Assembly (NCBI RefSeq): GCF_001399455.2 | Contig: NZ_LLEI02000053.1 | Span: 249,312 to 313,311 of the forward strand | Source of the DNA: Vibrio bivalvicida | GTDB taxonomy: Bacteria > Pseudomonadota > Gammaproteobacteria > Enterobacterales > Vibrionaceae | DNA: 64,000 bases | Direction: 5' to 3' | Notes under the pieces: generated by a model | Told to the model about the DNA's origin: nothing | Seen by the model: only the letters and a program-made list of their open reading frames with translations | Databases searched by the model: none | Made by a program: the position numbers and the translations under genes | Shown here: piece after piece, positions 1-9,101 of the stretch | How the letters are laid out: every line of letters begins with the position of its first letter | Position numbering within the stretch: the first letter of the stretch is position 1

Positions 1-1575
1 GACAGTAGAGGGGATGGGGTTTCTTGGAAGCCATTTGACGAATGGATTTCCCCAAACAAAACCAATCGAATTACGCCTTTTACACGTGTTAAGGTTCAGA
101 TTGTATTATCAAGTAATGCCTCTAAATCCAAGAAAAAGATATTTAAGACAACGCTGCAATACTGCTGTGAACGGTCGCTTTGGGACTTTAAAGGACCAAG
201 CTTTGAAGTTCTGATGGCGCCGAGAAAAGCGGATGACTTAACCTTGTGCGGAAGCAACGATAAGCTAAAAGGTTATTTTAACCAACACGCAATTGAAGAA
301 CATCTAACATGTGTTGAGTTTGAGCCAACATATTGGTTCGGCGAGTATGAAATCCCTGGCCTTAAACCGTTGTACTCAAATTACGAGTTGCAAGACTTTG
401 ATAAGTGGAAACAAAGTGGAGAAGCTCGTTCAATGCAATACTATTTCACTGCTGATGGGAGTACGCTATCGCTAGCAGGAACTGACGAGCGGTTAACCAT
501 GTTTAACTATGGTGTCGATGATAATAATACCTATGGTAAGCAATGCCACCTGAATAGTGACGGTGAAGTCGAGGTTGATGGTCTACCTCTCGTTTTATAC
601 GATGGTTTGGCGAATAGGCAAGTAGTGATTAACGAATATGATTTACTCATCGAAGAGTTTGTTAAAAGTGCTTCTGCTAAAAAATCTGAAGGTATTGCAC
701 CGTATCTAAAAGGTGATGTTTCGAGCTTTAGTGCGGTTTCGAAAGGGAGTGGGTTTGAGTGGTTTGATGAGAAAGCACCAAAATCCTCTGTACTTGATTG
801 GTCTAATGATAAACCAGTTACTATTTATGTCGCTTTACTTTCCGAAGGCGGCGAAAAAGAGACATATAGGCGTATGATGGGAGAGAGCTATCAGGTGCCA
901 ATGCGCTTATCTTTGTCGATTGAAGAGCAAGAGTCGATGTTTTCAAAAGACACGACTGAAGGGCCGAGTTTCTTCGGTACACTGCTAGAAGTTGGTGAAT
1001 ATACTTATAAAAAAGAAGTCCCTTCTCCTTATGCAAAAGTAGAAATCAAAGAGGTCAATTTCACTGATACTAACACCGAACTTGCATCTGGGTTGGGATC
1101 TTTTGTGAAAGAGTTTCAGGCGAAAGTTAATGCAGAACCCAATAGATACCTAGATCCATTTAGTGACCGTAGGACTCTGCATATCGTTAAGTTTGAGCTC
1201 AGATATACCTCTCCAACAGGACGAAGAGTTCCGACATTGAGACCGTTTGGTCCAATTTTGGACAAGAAAAAAGCCGTGTTTTTACCAGTGCATATTGCTG
1301 TCTCATCGTTATCACAAATGGGGCTTGCGCCAGATGTAGGTATCTATCCACTAAAACAGGCCCAAAAGCTGTCTGTTCAGGGTGGACAAGAATATAGTAC
1401 AAAAGGTATGCCTTGGATGGAGATTGAGCGCGATGTTTCTCGAATGAATGATTCTGCGTTTCTCTATTGGCAGAAAGAGTTAGCGAATGACTCAACGAAA
1501 AGAAAAGAGTGGATAGAGGACTGGATCACCAAAGAGCCGATGAATGTAGCTGCTCCCCTGCCGAAAACAGTATAA
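1..1575 (+). CDS. Unrecognised protein, 5' end outside the window
   Basis: The frame is open from the first base of the window to a TAA at 1573-1575, so this is the C-terminal 524 residues of a longer protein; the ATG at 214 is internal, because clear coding sequence in the same frame precedes it. I recognise no domain. The visible part is soluble, without signal peptide or membrane segments, and rich in Glu, Lys and aromatic residues. A terminator follows directly. It lies tail to tail with vasH, so it could be a T6SS cargo or accessory gene, but position is the only argument for that. Confidence 0.75.
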   Translation, partial: DSRGDGVSWKPFDEWISPNKTNRITPFTRVKVQIVLSSNASKSKKKIFKTTLQYCCERSLWDFKGPSFEVLMAPRKADDLTLCGSNDKLKGYFNQHAIEEHLTCVEFEPTYWFGEYEIPGLKPLYSNYELQDFDKWKQSGEARSMQYYFTADGSTLSLAGTDERLTMFNYGVDDNNTYGKQCHLNSDGEVEVDGLPLVLYDGLANRQVVINEYDLLIEEFVKSASAKKSEGIAPYLKGDVSSFSAVSKGSGFEWFDEKAPKSSVLDWSNDKPVTIYVALLSEGGEKETYRRMMGESYQVPMRLSLSIEEQESMFSKDTTEGPSFFGTLLEVGEYTYKKEVPSPYAKVEIKEVNFTDTNTELASGLGSFVKEFQAKVNAEPNRYLDPFSDRRTLHIVKFELRYTSPTGRRVPTLRPFGPILDKKKAVFLPVHIAVSSLSQMGLAPDVGIYPLKQAQKLSVQGGQEYSTKGMPWMEIERDVSRMNDSAFLYWQKELANDSTKRKEWIEDWITKEPMNVAAPLPKTV

Positions 1576-1578
1576 AAG

Positions 1579-1605
1579 AAAACCGCCCTCGGGCGGTTTT
1601 TCTTT
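1579..1605 (+). terminator. Rho-independent terminator
   Basis: A perfect 10-bp stem (AAAACCGCCC with GGGCGGTTTT) and a 2-nt loop are followed by a T-rich run, starting 4 nt after the stop codon of the upstream gene. Confidence 0.9.
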
Positions 1606-1633
1606 TCTTATCAATGCAAACTGAAGTAAGATT

Positions 1634-1682
1634 TTCTCGCTTCTCGCTTCTCGCTTCTCGCTTCTCGCTTCTCGCTTCTCGC
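1634..1682. repeat. Tandem heptamer array (TTCTCGC)x7
   Basis: Seven perfect head-to-tail copies of TTCTCGC fill 49 bp. The array abuts the stop codon of vasH, which is read on the minus strand (TTA at 1683-1685). The same unit recurs at the right edge of the window (63944-64000), again just downstream of a terminator hairpin. Confidence 0.95.
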
Positions 1683-3311
1683 TTAACCCGCAGCAGAAAT
1701 ATCGTATTTCTTCATCTTGTGGTTAAGTGTACTCAAAGGTAAAGACAGTTGCTCAGCAGCGCGCTTAGTGTGCCAGTTACAAGCATTTAAGCAGTCTAAA
1801 ATGACCGTGCGCTCGTATTGGCTGACCACTTCCTTAAGGCCCTTTGCCCCATCTTCTGAGTCAGCGTGTACGGGTTCATAAGAAGATTGCACTAAAGGTG
1901 GTGCTTCAACTTCAACAGCTACGCTTACCTGTTCTTCTGGGATTTGCTCACCAAATTCAATATGAGTAATGGTTTCGAAATCAGACAGCAGAACAGAACG
2001 CTCGATAATGTTCTTCAGCTCACGCACGTTACCGGGGTATGTGTAAGCCAGAAGCTGCTTACGAACGTTGGCACTTAGCCCAGGCGCTTGTGGTAAACCT
2101 AGTGTGTTGGTGGTGTGCTGAACGAAGTGCTCCGCAAGAGGAATGATATCCGACTTACGTGCCCTCAGTGGTGGCAAGGTAATCGGGAACACATTTAAGC
2201 GATAAAACAAGTCGGCACGGAACCCGCCATCTTTGATTTGCTGCATTAGATTACAGTGTGTCGCTGCGATAACACGAACATCCACTTCAATCTCTTTGCT
2301 AGCACCCACAGGGCGAACTTTACGTTCTTGCAGAACACGGAGCAGCTTGGCTTGCAATAGCATTGGCATGTCGCCAATCTCATCCAAGAAAAGTGTGCCG
2401 CCGTTTGCTGCTTCAAACAGGCCAACCTTGTCTTTGTCCGCACCTGTGAAAGAGCCTTTTTTATGGCCGAACAGCTCTGATTCCAATAATTGTTCTGGAA
2501 TCGCAGCACAGTTTTGCACAATCAAGGGCTGCTCTGCGCGGTTGGAGTTATCGTGAATGTATTTGGCGATCACCTCTTTACCTGCACCTGTTTCTCCGCG
2601 TAAGAGCACATCGACAGGTAGCGATAACACTTTATCAAGTCGAGCCAGCACGTTAAGCATTTCATCGCTCTCTGCAATCGGCCCTTGATAGGTTTTCTGA
2701 GTACGCTTTTTAAGTTGAGTGTTCTCACGCACCAAAGCCTGGTTATCGGCACTTAGGTTCTTAATGACTTGGCCGTACTGCTCTAACCACACCGCTTGGC
2801 GAATATTGCTCGCTGCCATGCGACAAAACTCCGTCAGCGCGGCTTCATTATCAATAACGCTTAAATCCATTAATACCAACAGGCCAATAGTTTTACTTTC
2901 ACTGTCGATAAGTGGCCAGGCGAGTAGGTTTTCGCTCTTTAACCCTAGCGTTTGCTCTGCCTGGTAAATACTGTCACAGTCGTAGCCGTTGTACTTGTAC
3001 AGTTCATTGATTAACACCACTTCACCATTGCGAATTGCAAAGTTAAACGGGTCGTTTTCACTGGCAGAATCAAGCTGAAGTGCATCCCAAGGGTGGGAGA
3101 CAATCGTTTTATCACTGTGATGAGCAGTACTCGGAATCAACGCCTGTCCAGTTTGGTCCAAAACATAAATGATACCGTGCTTGGCGAAGGTCATTTGCCT
3201 CGCGGCAGTTAAGACGGCATCTAATGTTTGAGTTAACTGGCTGCGATCAGCCAAAGACTGGCTGATCGCAAGTAGTGCGTTGCTTAGTTCGCTATGGTTA
3301 GCTGAACGCAT
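1683..3311 (-). CDS. vasH: T6SS sigma-54-dependent activator VasH
   Basis: A bacterial enhancer-binding protein that with RpoN activates T6SS promoters, classically hcp. It has an N-terminal GAF-like sensor region (about residues 15-165), a central AAA+ domain with Walker A GETGAGKE (about 239-246), the sigma-54 contact loop as GSFTGAD rather than GAFTGAD, and a C-terminal Fis-type helix-turn-helix. I chose the ATG at 3311 because an AAGGA lies 10 nt upstream. The frame extends to 3365, where an ATG would overlap clpV by 68 bp, and an ATG at 3332 has no clear ribosome site. With the 3311 start it still overlaps the clpV end by 14 bp, suggesting coupled translation. Confidence 0.9.
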   Translation of the reverse strand: MRSANHSELSNALLAISQSLADRSQLTQTLDAVLTAARQMTFAKHGIIYVLDQTGQALIPSTAHHSDKTIVSHPWDALQLDSASENDPFNFAIRNGEVVLINELYKYNGYDCDSIYQAEQTLGLKSENLLAWPLIDSESKTIGLLVLMDLSVIDNEAALTEFCRMAASNIRQAVWLEQYGQVIKNLSADNQALVRENTQLKKRTQKTYQGPIAESDEMLNVLARLDKVLSLPVDVLLRGETGAGKEVIAKYIHDNSNRAEQPLIVQNCAAIPEQLLESELFGHKKGSFTGADKDKVGLFEAANGGTLFLDEIGDMPMLLQAKLLRVLQERKVRPVGASKEIEVDVRVIAATHCNLMQQIKDGGFRADLFYRLNVFPITLPPLRARKSDIIPLAEHFVQHTTNTLGLPQAPGLSANVRKQLLAYTYPGNVRELKNIIERSVLLSDFETITHIEFGEQIPEEQVSVAVEVEAPPLVQSSYEPVHADSEDGAKGLKEVVSQYERTVILDCLNACNWHTKRAAEQLSLPLSTLNHKMKKYDISAAG

Positions 3312-5982
3312 AGGTGAGAGTTCCTTGCTCATCGACAGAGACTGCGATTTGCGTGTGTGAATCATCCTTGTCGTGCACCAGCAACTGAGTAGATAGCTGA
3401 GGCAGCAACTGGCGGTTAATTACTGCATCAATGTTACGTGCACCGGTTTCAGCAAGGCGACAGTTACCTAATACGAACTCAACTAAACTCTCTTCGTAGC
3501 TCAAAGACAACTTATGGTGGCTTTGTAGACGCTCAGAGACTTTATTCAGTTTGTGATGAATGATTTCTGTCATCGCTTCATCAGACAGTGGTACGAATGG
3601 CAATACAGACATACGGGCCAACAGCGCTGGTTTGAAATGCTGGTTCAACGTAGGACGAATCGCTTCAGCAATGATGTTGGCATCGATGTCTTTCGACTGA
3701 TGAACCAAAGACTCAATTTCATGCGTAGCGAGGTTACTGGTCATGATGATCAGTGTGTTCTTAAAGTCGATAGTACGACCTTCACCGTCGTTCAACGTAC
3801 CCTTGTCGAACACTTGATAGAACAAGTTAAGAACTTCAGGATCTGCTTTTTCGACTTCATCTAGCAGAACCACAGAGTAAGGGCGTTGACGAACGGCTTC
3901 TGTCAGCATGCCACCTTCACCGTAACCTACGTAGCCCGGAGGTGAGCCAATCAGGCGAGATACCGTGTGCTTCTCTTGGAATTCCGACATGTTAATGGTG
4001 GTCATAAAGCGCTCACCACCAAACATTTGATCGGCAATCGCACGCGCAGTTTCAGTTTTACCTACGCCGCTTGGACCTACAAGCAGGAACACACCAGTTG
4101 GTGCATCTGGGTTACCTAGGCCAGCTTTAGCCGTTTGAATACCTTCTGAAAGGGCATCAATGGCAAACTCTTGGCCTTTAATGGCTTGAGTTAGGCTGTC
4201 TTTTAGCTTGAGTGTGGTTTCTGCTTCGTCTTGAAGCATCTTACCCATAGGGATACCCGTCCAATCTGAAATAACATGGCTTACTTCATCTGGGCCCACT
4301 TCAAAGTGAACAAGCGGGTTACCGCCACGAATGGCTTCCAGCTGTTCTTGGCAGGCTGAAATAGCAATGCGAACCGCTTCTTCATCCATTTCTGCGTATG
4401 GAGAAACTTCTAGCTCAGCCTCTGACTCTTCATCAGCTGCTATTTCCTCTTGTTCAGATTCACCACTAACCAGTGCATGAAGGCGAGAACGCAGGGCAAT
4501 CATCTGTTGGATTTGCTCTTTCTCTTTGTGCCATTGTGTTTCTTGCTCTGCTAATTCTTCTTTTGTTGCGTCCATCGCCAGTTTTAGATCTGGAATGTTA
4601 GCAAGACTGTGCTTGTCGCCAGTTTGTTGCAGTGCGTCACGTTCAAGCGCTTCAAGTTCGCGCTGCTGAGCTGCTAGCTCTTGCTGAAGTGTTTCTACAG
4701 AAGCGGGAATGGCATTCAGGCTGATGTTGACTCGTGCACATGCCGTATCTAACACGTCAATGGCTTTGTCTGGTAGTTGACGGCCAGAGATATAACGAGC
4801 AGAAAGCGCTGCCGCTGCGGTGATCGCATCGTCACGAACGTAAACGTTATGCGATTTCTCATACGCAGGGCGCAGACCACGAATGATCAAAGCCGCTTGT
4901 TCTGGAGAAGGCTCATCAAGCTTAACAAGTTGGAAACGACGCGCCAACGCTGGATCTTTTTCAAAGTACTTCTTGTACTCAGACCATGTTGTTGCAGCAA
5001 TCGTCTTTACTTCGCCACGCGCTAGTGCAGGTTTTAGTAAGTTTGCCGCATCGCTTCCACCTGCCTGATTACCACCACCAACAAGTGTGTGTGCTTCATC
5101 AATAAACAAGATGATTGGTGTTGGCGAGTTTTTTACTTCATCTAACACTGCATTTAAGCGCTTTTCAAATTCGCCTTTTACGCTTGCGCCCGCTTGAAGA
5201 AGCCCCATATCAAGGCCGTAAAGTTCAACGCCTTTTAGGTTGTCTGGCACATCGCCTTGGACGATTTTAAGTGCTAAACCTTCTACTACAGCGGTTTTAC
5301 CTACACCCGGTTCACCTACCGCGATTGGGTTGTTTTTACGGCGACGTGCAAGAATATCAACGATTTGACGAATTTCTTGGTCACGACAGAAAACAGGATC
5401 GATTTCGCCTTTACGCGCTTTACCTGTGAAATCAGTGGTGAACTTGCTCAATGCAGAGCCATCTTCACGAGCTTGAGTATTCTCAGATGTGGCCACCTGA
5501 GCTTCAAGAGAATGAGTGGTCAGTTCTGCAAAGTTACGCTTTAGGCTGTCTGGGTTTACGGCTTCTAAAATAGAAGCGTATCCGTGTTGTCCGTATCGTA
5601 AAGGGTTACTGACCAGTGTTAAAAGCAAAGCACCAGAGCGGATCTGTGTTTCAGAAAGATCTAAAGAAGAAACCAGCCAGCTTTCTTGAAGCCACTCAAT
5701 CAGCAAAGCAGAAAAAACGGGCTTACTGCCATTTCCGTTGGAATTGCTGTCGAGAGATGAACGAACTGATTGTCTTAATAAATTCTCAGAACAATCAAAA
5801 TGACTTAATAAGACGTCAAAATCACTATTTGGCCTTTCTAATAGACTCAGTAGGTAATGTTCAATTTGAACTTCGTTTGCTTTTTCAGAGACCGCTAGCG
5901 CAGCTGCATCTTCTAATGCGACTTTTGCTATTGGGTGTAGACGTTGAATTAATGAAGAAAGATTTATATTAATCATGGTCAT
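3298..5982 (-). CDS. clpV: T6SS sheath-recycling ATPase ClpV (TssH)
   Basis: A Clp/Hsp100 AAA+ ATPase that disassembles the contracted TssB/TssC sheath in the cytoplasm. The 894-residue length is normal. There is an N-terminal Clp-N domain, a first nucleotide-binding domain with Walker A GEPGVGKTA near residue 221, an acidic coiled-coil middle region, a second Walker A GPSGVGKTE near residue 634, and a C-terminal D2-small domain. The ATG at 5982 is used; a second ATG lies 6 nt in, and no strong Shine-Dalgarno precedes either. It forms a minus-strand pair with vasH and diverges from hcp across 449 bp. Confidence 0.95.
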   Translation of the reverse strand: MTMININLSSLIQRLHPIAKVALEDAAALAVSEKANEVQIEHYLLSLLERPNSDFDVLLSHFDCSENLLRQSVRSSLDSNSNGNGSKPVFSALLIEWLQESWLVSSLDLSETQIRSGALLLTLVSNPLRYGQHGYASILEAVNPDSLKRNFAELTTHSLEAQVATSENTQAREDGSALSKFTTDFTGKARKGEIDPVFCRDQEIRQIVDILARRRKNNPIAVGEPGVGKTAVVEGLALKIVQGDVPDNLKGVELYGLDMGLLQAGASVKGEFEKRLNAVLDEVKNSPTPIILFIDEAHTLVGGGNQAGGSDAANLLKPALARGEVKTIAATTWSEYKKYFEKDPALARRFQLVKLDEPSPEQAALIIRGLRPAYEKSHNVYVRDDAITAAAALSARYISGRQLPDKAIDVLDTACARVNISLNAIPASVETLQQELAAQQRELEALERDALQQTGDKHSLANIPDLKLAMDATKEELAEQETQWHKEKEQIQQMIALRSRLHALVSGESEQEEIAADEESEAELEVSPYAEMDEEAVRIAISACQEQLEAIRGGNPLVHFEVGPDEVSHVISDWTGIPMGKMLQDEAETTLKLKDSLTQAIKGQEFAIDALSEGIQTAKAGLGNPDAPTGVFLLVGPSGVGKTETARAIADQMFGGERFMTTINMSEFQEKHTVSRLIGSPPGYVGYGEGGMLTEAVRQRPYSVVLLDEVEKADPEVLNLFYQVFDKGTLNDGEGRTIDFKNTLIIMTSNLATHEIESLVHQSKDIDANIIAEAIRPTLNQHFKPALLARMSVLPFVPLSDEAMTEIIHHKLNKVSERLQSHHKLSLSYEESLVEFVLGNCRLAETGARNIDAVINRQLLPQLSTQLLVHDKDDSHTQIAVSVDEQGTLTYAFS

Positions 5983-6342
5983 ATTGTTAGTTAGAGGAAT
6001 GAAATAGCCTCCATTATACTAAAATTGATATTTATCTTTTTTTATTGTGATATTTTACCTAGCGTTTTTTGGTCACTTTAATACGGTCAACAGGGTGTTT
6101 GATTAAAATATTTTCTCTGTGATTGTTATTATGAATATATTTCTGGTTGTTTTGACTAAAGTGGTAGTTTAATTAACTTAATTTGATTAAAAGTTAATGG
6201 TTATTTTCACTTTCGAGAATGAAGTCAATTTATTACTATTGGATTCCAATTTTTTGTTTATTTAACCAATAAGTTGTAATTAATAAACTAGATATTAATG
6301 GTGGTTTTTATCTAAGTGCTTGTATTTAAAGGGTTTGTGAAG

Positions 6343-6358
6343 TTGGCATGGAGTTTGA
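6343..6358 (+). promoter_or_regulatory. Candidate sigma-54 (-24/-12) promoter for hcp
   Basis: The sequence TTGGCATGGAGTTTGA matches the TGGCAC-N5-TTGC consensus with the essential GG at -24 and correct spacing, differing at two weaker positions (C to T, and C to A in the -12 element). It lies about 75 nt upstream of the hcp start. VasH, a sigma-54 activator, is encoded next door, so the match is functionally sensible. The rest of the 449-bp gap (5983-6431) is very A+T rich; I see no ORF in it and could not pick out defined VasH operators. Confidence 0.7.
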
Positions 6359-6431
6359 ATAGTAGTAATCAGTCGCGGTGATAAGCGATTTGGTGATTTA
6401 ACAAATTTAGATTTTAAAAAAGGAAATAGCG

Positions 6432-6950
6432 ATGCCAACTCCAGCATATATGTCTATCAACGGTGAAACTCAAGGTCACATTACTAAAGATACTTACTCT
6501 GCAGATTCTGTAGGTAACACTTGGCAAGAAGCTCACGTTGATGAGTTCCTAGTGCAAGAGCTTGACCACGTGCTAACTGTTCCACGTGACCCACAAAGTG
6601 GCCAGCCTACAGGTCAACGTGTACACCGCCCAGTAGTTGTAACTAAAGTACAAGACCGTTCTTCTCCGCTTCTATTCAACGCGCTAGTGTCTGGCGAGAA
6701 GCTACCTGAGTGTGTAATCCGTTTCTACCGTACATCAGTTCAAGGTAAGCAAGAGCATTACTACTCAATCAAACTGATTGATGCACTACTAGTTGATGTT
6801 CAAACTCGTATGAACCACTGTCAAGACGCAGCAACTGCTGACCGTGTGACTGAAGAAGTGCTTAAGTTCACTTACCGCGCAATTGAAGTTACTCACGAAA
6901 ACTGTGGTACAGCGGGTAACGACGACTGGCGTGCTCCACGCGAAGCTTAA
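6432..6950 (+). CDS. hcp: T6SS tube protein Hcp (TssD)
   Basis: The hexameric ring protein that stacks into the T6SS inner tube and is expelled. Its 172 residues match the Vibrio Hcp family closely: start MPTPAYMSI, a conserved block VPRDPQSGQPTGQR near residue 50, RTSVQGKQEHYY in the middle, and the C-terminal DDWRAPREA. A good ribosome site (AAAAAGGA) precedes the ATG by 8 nt. The strongly biased codon use suggests high expression. It is the first gene of the plus-strand T6SS transcript, followed by a hairpin and vgrG. Confidence 0.97.
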   Translation: MPTPAYMSINGETQGHITKDTYSADSVGNTWQEAHVDEFLVQELDHVLTVPRDPQSGQPTGQRVHRPVVVTKVQDRSSPLLFNALVSGEKLPECVIRFYRTSVQGKQEHYYSIKLIDALLVDVQTRMNHCQDAATADRVTEEVLKFTYRAIEVTHENCGTAGNDDWRAPREA

Positions 6951-6971
6951 TCGCTTTTCGTGTAAAGATTC

Positions 6972-6993
6972 AGGGCCAACGTATGTTGGCCCT
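6972..6993 (+). terminator. Hairpin between hcp and vgrG (attenuator-like)
   Basis: A perfect 9-bp stem AGGGCCAAC/GTTGGCCCT with a GTAT loop lies 22 bp after the hcp stop. There is no proper T-run, so it is more likely a partial terminator or an mRNA 3'-end stabiliser than a complete stop. Either would give more hcp than vgrG message. Confidence 0.6.
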
Positions 6994-7022
6994 AATTCCA
7001 TTATTTGTATCAGGTAAAAGAT

Positions 7023-9101
7023 ATGGTGAATGACGTAGAATTTAAATTTGAAGTGCCTGGATGTGGGCATGAATTTCGGGTCGAAAGTTTTCAGGTAACT
7101 GAAGAACTATCCAAACCTTTTCACATCAGTCTCTCATTACTTTCACTTGATCCAGATATCTCATTCGATACGCTAATTCGCAAAGCAGGTTCGTTAACCC
7201 TTTATGGTCAAGGGGTTGGGGCTGCTCGTGTTTTTAATGGTGTCGTCAATGAAGTGCGCTACCTAGGTTCTGGCCGTCGGTTCTCGCGCTACCAGTTAGT
7301 GTTAGTACCACAAGCTTGGTTCTTATCGCAGCGTCAAGATTGCCGCATTTTCCAGCAGAAATCGGCGTCAGATATTATTGCTGAAGTTCTAGATGATGGC
7401 TCAGTTACAGATTATCGCCTTGAACTATCGGGTATTTATCCTGCGAAAGAATACGTTTTGCAGTATCGTGAGTCTGACCTTCATTTCGTACAACGAATTA
7501 TGGCAGAACACGGTATGTGGTACTATTTTGAGCATACTGATACCAATCACACTATGGTTATTGTCGATAGCAACGATGCTATCGCTCCGCTGTTAAGCAC
7601 CCCGCTGAACTCATCTTACTTAGGCCCAGTTGTTTATCATGCCGATGGTGGTGGTGTCGCAGATAGAGAACATATTACCGATCTTGAGCTAGTGAATAGG
7701 GTACGTACGGGTCAGGTAACATATACCGACTACAACTACGAACACCCTAAAATTCCTCAAGAAATGACCAATGCCGGTGATTTGGACCAAGATCTTAAGC
7801 AATTTGACTATCCGGGACGTTACTTCGACCCAGCCATGGGCCAGGTGAGAACAACAGAGTGGATGTCTGAACATATTGTAGACAACCAGCAGGTGGAAGC
7901 GAGCAGTGATGTGATGCGTTTAGCGTCAGGTTATAGCTTTAACATTGGTGAGCATCCTCGCTCGGAAATAAACCGTGATTACATCATGCTGTCTGTTGTT
8001 CATACCGGGCAAGATCCACAAGTCCATGAAGATGAGACAAGTGGTATGCCGACAACATATTACAACCATTTTGCATGTATTCCACGTGACGTGGTGTTCA
8101 AAGCACCAAAACTCTCTGCCCCAATAGTTGATGGCCCACAAACAGCGGTAGTTGTTGGCCCTGCTGGTGAAGAGATCTACACCGATAAGCTCGGTCGCAT
8201 AAAAGTACAATTCCACTGGGATCGATACGGTGACAATGACGAGCATTCAAGTTGCTGGATTCGGGTTAGTCAGTCTATGGCTGCGCCAACCTGGGGCGCG
8301 GTATATCTGCCGCGTATTGGACACGAAGTTGTTGTAACCTTCTTAGAGGGCGATCCAGACCGACCACTAGTCACGGGTGCTGTGTACAATGGTCTTCATT
8401 TTCCTCCGTATTCTTTGCCTGAGAACAAAACACGTACCACATTCCGTACTCAGACGCATAAAGGGGCTGGGTATAACGAGCTGAGTTTTGAAGACGAAGC
8501 GAATCAGGAAGAAGTCTATATCCATGCTCAAAAGGATATGTCGACAAAGGTACTTAACAACCGTTATCGAGATATAGGCCAAGACGAGTTTCTAAAAGTT
8601 GCGCGACACCAGACCAATGATGTGCACGGTGATCATAAAGAAACGATTGATGGTCATAAAACGACTCAGGTTAACAGCACCTTTACTGAAACCGTTGAGC
8701 AAGATGTCAAGGTGACATACAACGCCAACGAAACTCAATATGTGAAGAATAACTCTGACTTAGAAATCGGAGACAACCGTACTACCAAAATTGGTAAGAA
8801 CGACGACCTAGATGTCGGAGAGAACAGCAATTTAAACGTTGGTGCTTCTAAAAACTCTGACGTTGGTGCCGATGACAACCAAACGGTGGGTGGTAACTTA
8901 ACCGTTTCAGTGAAAGGCAATACTTCGTATAAAGCCGATGGTGCAACGCAGATAATTAGCGGTGAGAAGATAGTACTAAAAACGGGTGGCTCTTCTTTAG
9001 TCATGAATAGTGATGGTTCAATTAAACTAACGGGATCTGCAATCACTATTGAAGGTAGTGACAAAGTTGTGGTGAAAGGTGGCAACGTAGCGATCAATTA
9101 A
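7023..9101 (+). CDS. vgrG: T6SS spike protein VgrG (TssI)
   Basis: The trimeric spike at the tip of the Hcp tube. About 692 residues: gp27-like N-terminal half, gp5-type OB fold (the WIRVSQ...GWGAVYLPRIGHEVVV-type region), and a C-terminal beta-helix with degenerate repeats rich in NxxVG, ending GGNVAIN. No enzymatic extension is present, so it is a structural VgrG. The frame opens at a TTG at 7005, but the ATG at 7023 gives the normal N-terminus MVNDVEFKFEV and has an AGGTA ribosome site. It overlaps the next gene (TAATG), pointing to coupled translation. Confidence 0.95.
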   Translation: MVNDVEFKFEVPGCGHEFRVESFQVTEELSKPFHISLSLLSLDPDISFDTLIRKAGSLTLYGQGVGAARVFNGVVNEVRYLGSGRRFSRYQLVLVPQAWFLSQRQDCRIFQQKSASDIIAEVLDDGSVTDYRLELSGIYPAKEYVLQYRESDLHFVQRIMAEHGMWYYFEHTDTNHTMVIVDSNDAIAPLLSTPLNSSYLGPVVYHADGGGVADREHITDLELVNRVRTGQVTYTDYNYEHPKIPQEMTNAGDLDQDLKQFDYPGRYFDPAMGQVRTTEWMSEHIVDNQQVEASSDVMRLASGYSFNIGEHPRSEINRDYIMLSVVHTGQDPQVHEDETSGMPTTYYNHFACIPRDVVFKAPKLSAPIVDGPQTAVVVGPAGEEIYTDKLGRIKVQFHWDRYGDNDEHSSCWIRVSQSMAAPTWGAVYLPRIGHEVVVTFLEGDPDRPLVTGAVYNGLHFPPYSLPENKTRTTFRTQTHKGAGYNELSFEDEANQEEVYIHAQKDMSTKVLNNRYRDIGQDEFLKVARHQTNDVHGDHKETIDGHKTTQVNSTFTETVEQDVKVTYNANETQYVKNNSDLEIGDNRTTKIGKNDDLDVGENSNLNVGASKNSDVGADDNQTVGGNLTVSVKGNTSYKADGATQIISGEKIVLKTGGSSLVMNSDGSIKLTGSAITIEGSDKVVVKGGNVAIN

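Noticed and set aside
14..214. Small ORF of 66 codons at the left edge
   Set aside because: It is out of frame with the open coding frame that runs from base 1 through 1575, which continues a sensible protein; the ORF is a shadow.
1634..1682. CRISPR array
   Set aside because: The repeat unit is 7 bp, head to tail, with no spacers and no cas genes anywhere in the window.
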